64,000 bases of DNA, from NCBI GenBank assembly GCA_025267735.1, contig CM046303.1, forward strand, positions 41,801,380-41,865,379, read 5' to 3'. The notes beneath the pieces are model-generated. The model saw only the letters and a program-made list of their open reading frames with translations, ran no database searches and was not told where the DNA came from. Origin of the DNA: Mactra quadrangularis (Eukaryota; Mollusca; Bivalvia; Venerida; Mactridae). Made by a program: the position numbers and the translations under genes. Positions 60,753 to 64,000 of this stretch are shown here, piece after piece (within the stretch, counting starts at the first letter, position 1; every line of letters starts with the position of its first letter).

Positions 60753-61240
60753 CTAGATGGGAGCCCGTGCAAGCACGGGCTTTAGGTAAATATTATTGTG
60801 TAATGAAACCGGCAATGTTTGTATACGCAATATTTACGTGGACGACCTGTACTTTGAACATCATAATTTACAACAAAAAGGCTAAACTTGTAGAAATTAT
60901 TGAAATGTAACAGAAAAGATGAAAAAATATTCGGCTCTCTGAGGGACGAATTTACTTGAGGTGGCAGTGGTTATTGATTTAATAAAGGGAAATAACCGCT
61001 GCGGGGAGTTTGGTCTATTTTTAGTTTTATCTAGAACTATTTTTAGACACAAAAAAACCCCACTTTTTTGTTGATTTTTTGCAGTTTTTGCAAATATCAA
61101 GAGGCTTTGTCAAAAAAAGAATTGTCAACTTGATATGCCGGTATATACGAGGTAGGTGCTCCAGCGACAAACAAAAGATTTATTCAAAGCTGCGCAATTT
61201 CTTCCACAAAACAGGAAATTCGCAAATTTAATAGTATAGA
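60753..61240 (-). mobile_element. Non-autonomous Helitron, 488 bp, both termini present
   Basis: On the minus strand it begins TCTATACTATTAAATTTGCG and ends with the hairpin AGCCCGTGC-TT-GCACGGGCT (plus 60761-60780), five further bases, then CTAG. It sits between a host A (61241) and T (60752). A 5' TC, a 3' hairpin plus CTRR and A/T insertion without target duplication are the Helitron hallmarks. There is no Rep/helicase coding capacity. Confidence 0.85.
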
Positions 61241-61274
61241 TATACACATACAAAATCAAAGCGCTGTAAGCATA

Positions 61275-61574
61275 CTAAAATCTATTGGTTTGTTTTATGA
61301 ATGACTGGAGGGCTTGAATAAAGCTTTGCTTTGCTTCATCACAGGCATCTTCAACTTCTCCTACCAAGACAGACATAGATATAACTGGACAGTCTAGTTG
61401 GTATTTAGATATAATATCCTCCACCGCTCTCACTAGAACTGATCTTTCTGACTCATATTTGAAACAGTCAAAGAGGTAGTGATTGACAGTTTCTGGTAAG
61501 TTACATGAACTGCAATTTGGGTTTAAAGACAAGTTTACACAGGTCACAGGGAGGCGTTTTTTATATCCAGTTCA
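61275..61574 (-). pseudogene. LINE-type retrotransposon ORF2 C-terminal fragment
   Basis: About 99 codons are open to the stop at 61275-61277. They read TGYKKRLPV, then NPNCSSCNLPETVNHYLFDC then FKYESERSVL, matching the C-terminal CxxC...ETxxHxLxxC...Y..R motif that follows the reverse transcriptase in many non-LTR elements. The reverse transcriptase itself is absent, so this is a 5'-truncated remnant. It lies 34 bases from the Helitron. Confidence 0.75.
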
Positions 61575-61929
61575 TGCTACATCTAGATATCGTATGCAAG
61601 TGTAAAATATTGAAATTATTCAAGGTTTAATTTCTTGCATAAAACATGTATAATTTTACTCCAGTCAATTAAATTATTAACTATTTTGATATATTCAACT
61701 CATATTGACAAAAATATTGCTTTTGTCGACGAATATGAGTTTTTTATTATCGAACTACTTTTTCTTTTACTCCGTTAAGTTAACGCCTACTATTGAAAGT
61801 AAACGCCCACTGATAAAGTTCGCGTACAATTTTGATTAAACTTTTAACAGTACGTTCTTTCAAATATGTCTTTTTTCTTTTAACTAAACTTCTCCTGAAA
61901 TGCTCTTAGTAATTATTAGACTTTGAAGT
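61575..61929. other. No gene recognised
   Basis: AT-rich DNA between the LINE fragment and the satellite. Confidence 0.4.
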
Positions 61930-64000
61930 GTGTTATGAGAAATAAAGGTTTCTGCTGGTATAAAATTGCCATCAAAGCGCATTTATGAACAAGGAAGTCG
62001 AGAATAATAAGTTTTCGCGATATCACCGTGACATTGAGTTTGGATACTTTTTTCTTGTTCTGACAACGTAGAAACAGAAACTTCTCAGCAAGGAAAACAG
62101 CCCCAAAATCTGTCAAAAAGGCCTTATAAATGTCACAAATGCTTATGTATCACCCCAGATAGTCATTGTAAAACCTATGCAATAGTTTTCAAGACATCAT
62201 GATTTTTTATTCACATGACATCCAGTTCGTGTTATTATATGTAGGCCTACAAAGCAGCGGAACGCACCCAGCAAAGTCAAAGATCCTGTTGAAGCCCTAA
62301 AAAATGTTTTATTGATGTCATCAATGCTCATTTATTACAATAATAGCCATAGTTTAAACATATTGTCAAGTTTTCATTACAACATGGTTTTCTACTTTTA
62401 AAAATTGACAACCATTTCGTGTTGTTTTCTTGCTCGAACTTAACATATATTTAAAGAAACGGAACGCACCTAGAAAGTCAAAGATCCATTCAAACCCCTT
62501 AAAAATAGTTTAAACATGTCATAATTGCAATTTACGAACAAGAAAGTCGGTGTTAAATCTATTAAAAAGGTTTCTAGACATCAGTTTTTTTTAACTTAAA
62601 TGACATCCAGTTGATGTTTTTTTTTTGCACGAACTATATATCGCACGAAGCAATGGAACGGAACACATCCAGCAAGTCAAAGAAACCCTTAAATAACTCA
62701 CTAAAGCTTTAAAGGTGTCATCAATGATCATATATTACCAAAATAGTCAGGGTTAAAAGGTGTCATCAATGATCATATATCACCAAAATAGTCAGGATTA
62801 AAATCCATTCTTATTTTTTCTAGAAATCACGATTTTGTACAAATGACATCTAGTTCGTGTTGTTACCTATCTTGCTCCAACATTATAGATCCACAAAGCA
62901 TCGGGACACTTCCAGAAGTCAAAGAACTCGTTGAACCCCTTAAGTATGCTTCATAGATGTCATAAATGCTCATTTATCACCTAGAAAGTCATTGTTTAAA
63001 CATAATTATAAGTTTTCTATACATCACGACGTTTTTGCATTCATGACATCCAGTTCGTGTCGTTATCTCTCCTCCTCCAACGTTATAGTTCTACAAAGCA
63101 TCGGGGCGCATCCAGCAAGTCAAAGAGCCCCTTAAATGCTCATTTGGACACAAAAAAGTGAAGATCTAAAGCTATTGATGAGTTTTCTACACATCACCAT
63201 TTTCTACTTAGTGACATCCAGTTCGTGTTATTTTCCACGCTCCAACTTTATACATCTATAATGCAACGAAACACATACAGTAAGTAAAAAAAACCCGCTA
63301 AACCCCTTAAGTATGCTTTATAGATGTCATTAATGTTCATTTATCAACAAGACAGTCATTGTTTAAATATATTTATAAGTTTTCTACGCACCATGATTTT
63401 TTTACTTTAATGACATCCAGTTCGTGTTGTTACCTATCTTGCTCCAATATTATATATATCCACAAAGCATCGGGACACTTCCAGAAGTCAAAGAACCCGT
63501 TAAACCCCTTAAGTATGCTTTATAGATGTCATAAATTTATCACCAAGACAGTCATTGTTTAATCATATTTATAAGTTTTCTAGACATCATGATTTTTTAT
63601 TTTAATGACATCCAGTTTGTGTTATCTTTCTTGTTCCAACGTTATATATCCACAAAACATCGGGACGCATCCAGCAAATCAAAGAACCCCTTAAACCCCT
63701 TAAGAATTCTTTAAAGATGTCATAAATGATCATTTGACACAAAAATGGCAAGGTTAAAAACCATTGGTAAGTTTTCTACGCATCACGATTTTCTACTTAA
63801 TGACATCCAAGTCGTGTTATTTTCCGCGTTCGAACATAATATATCTACAAGGCAACGGAACACACACAGTAAGTAAAAATTCCCGTTGAACCTCTGAAAG
63901 ATACTAGATTAATGTCATAAATGAAACTTATGAACAAAAAAGTCAGTGTTAAAGCCTATTAAAAAGTTTCTATACTTCATGTTTTTTAACTTAAATGACA
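61930..64000. repeat. Satellite, ~195-bp unit, running off the window end
   Basis: The marker GACATCCAGTTCGTGTT (with variants) starts at 62217, 62407, 62602, 62845, 63045, 63213, 63412, 63607, 63802 and 63997. Spacings are 190, 195, 243, 200, 168, 199, 195, 195 and 195. The unit also holds AAGTTTTCTA(G/C)ACATCA, CTCCAACGTTATATATC, AAGCATCGGGACGCATCCAG, AAGTCAAAGAACCCCTTAAA and AGATGTCATAAATG. The 243-base unit contains a 48-base internal duplication. The first unit (from about 61930-61980) is strongly decayed. Confidence 0.92.

Overview
This window looks like nuclear DNA of a marine mollusc, most likely a bivalve. The DNA is AT-rich. Genes are small and split by introns with canonical GT-AG sites, and most of the sequence is interspersed and tandem repeats. 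Several repeat types are ones I associate with mollusc genomes: runs of tgaccttgacc, a TATACCCCC...GGGGGTATA element followed by gtccgtccgt, and AGGGAGGTAACT-type motifs. The lineage call is inference from repeat style and protein flavour; no database was searched.

Layout. 251-3174: a 2.9-kb hAT-type element with perfect 8-bp target duplications and no transposase. 3570-5880: two exons of an F5/8-type (fucolectin/FTP) lectin domain lying between inverted repeat arms, with a SINE and a small hAT MITE in the intron. 6190-6715: a 32-bp minisatellite. 8553-9757 (-): the large exon of a beta-1,3-glycosyltransferase (GT31), followed upstream by a 107-bp near-perfect hairpin. 10-17.5 kb: SINEs, a TTAA-flanked MITE and a composite microsatellite, with no gene recognised.

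18173-29993 (+): the best-supported gene, a USP22/USP27X/USP51 (nonstop)-type histone deubiquitinase of the SAGA module. Twelve exons give a 443-codon open frame, and a candidate first exon lies at 17502-17711. The USP catalytic domain is intact. The last CxxC of the N-terminal ZnF-UBP finger is changed and about 30 following residues are absent. Its introns and 3' flank hold SINEs, Tc1-like MITEs, an 850-bp foldback and a 28-bp minisatellite.

33-52 kb: repeats, including a 37-bp minisatellite split by a SINE, a pogo-like MITE and a four-unit tandem array. A weak candidate gene or promoter lies at 44.2-46.3 kb. 52712-57797 (-): a clean four-exon gene for a 196-residue coiled-coil protein I cannot name. 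59.8-64 kb: an inverted duplication, a complete 488-bp non-autonomous Helitron, a LINE ORF2 C-terminal fragment, and a ~195-bp satellite running off the window end.

The genes are not an operon or an obvious pathway cluster. The lectin and the glycosyltransferase both concern glycans, but I read that as coincidence. No CRISPR array, rRNA or genuine tRNA gene was seen. The most unusual points are the altered zinc finger of the USP22-like gene, the lectin exons between inverted arms, the Helitron with both termini, and the terminal satellite.
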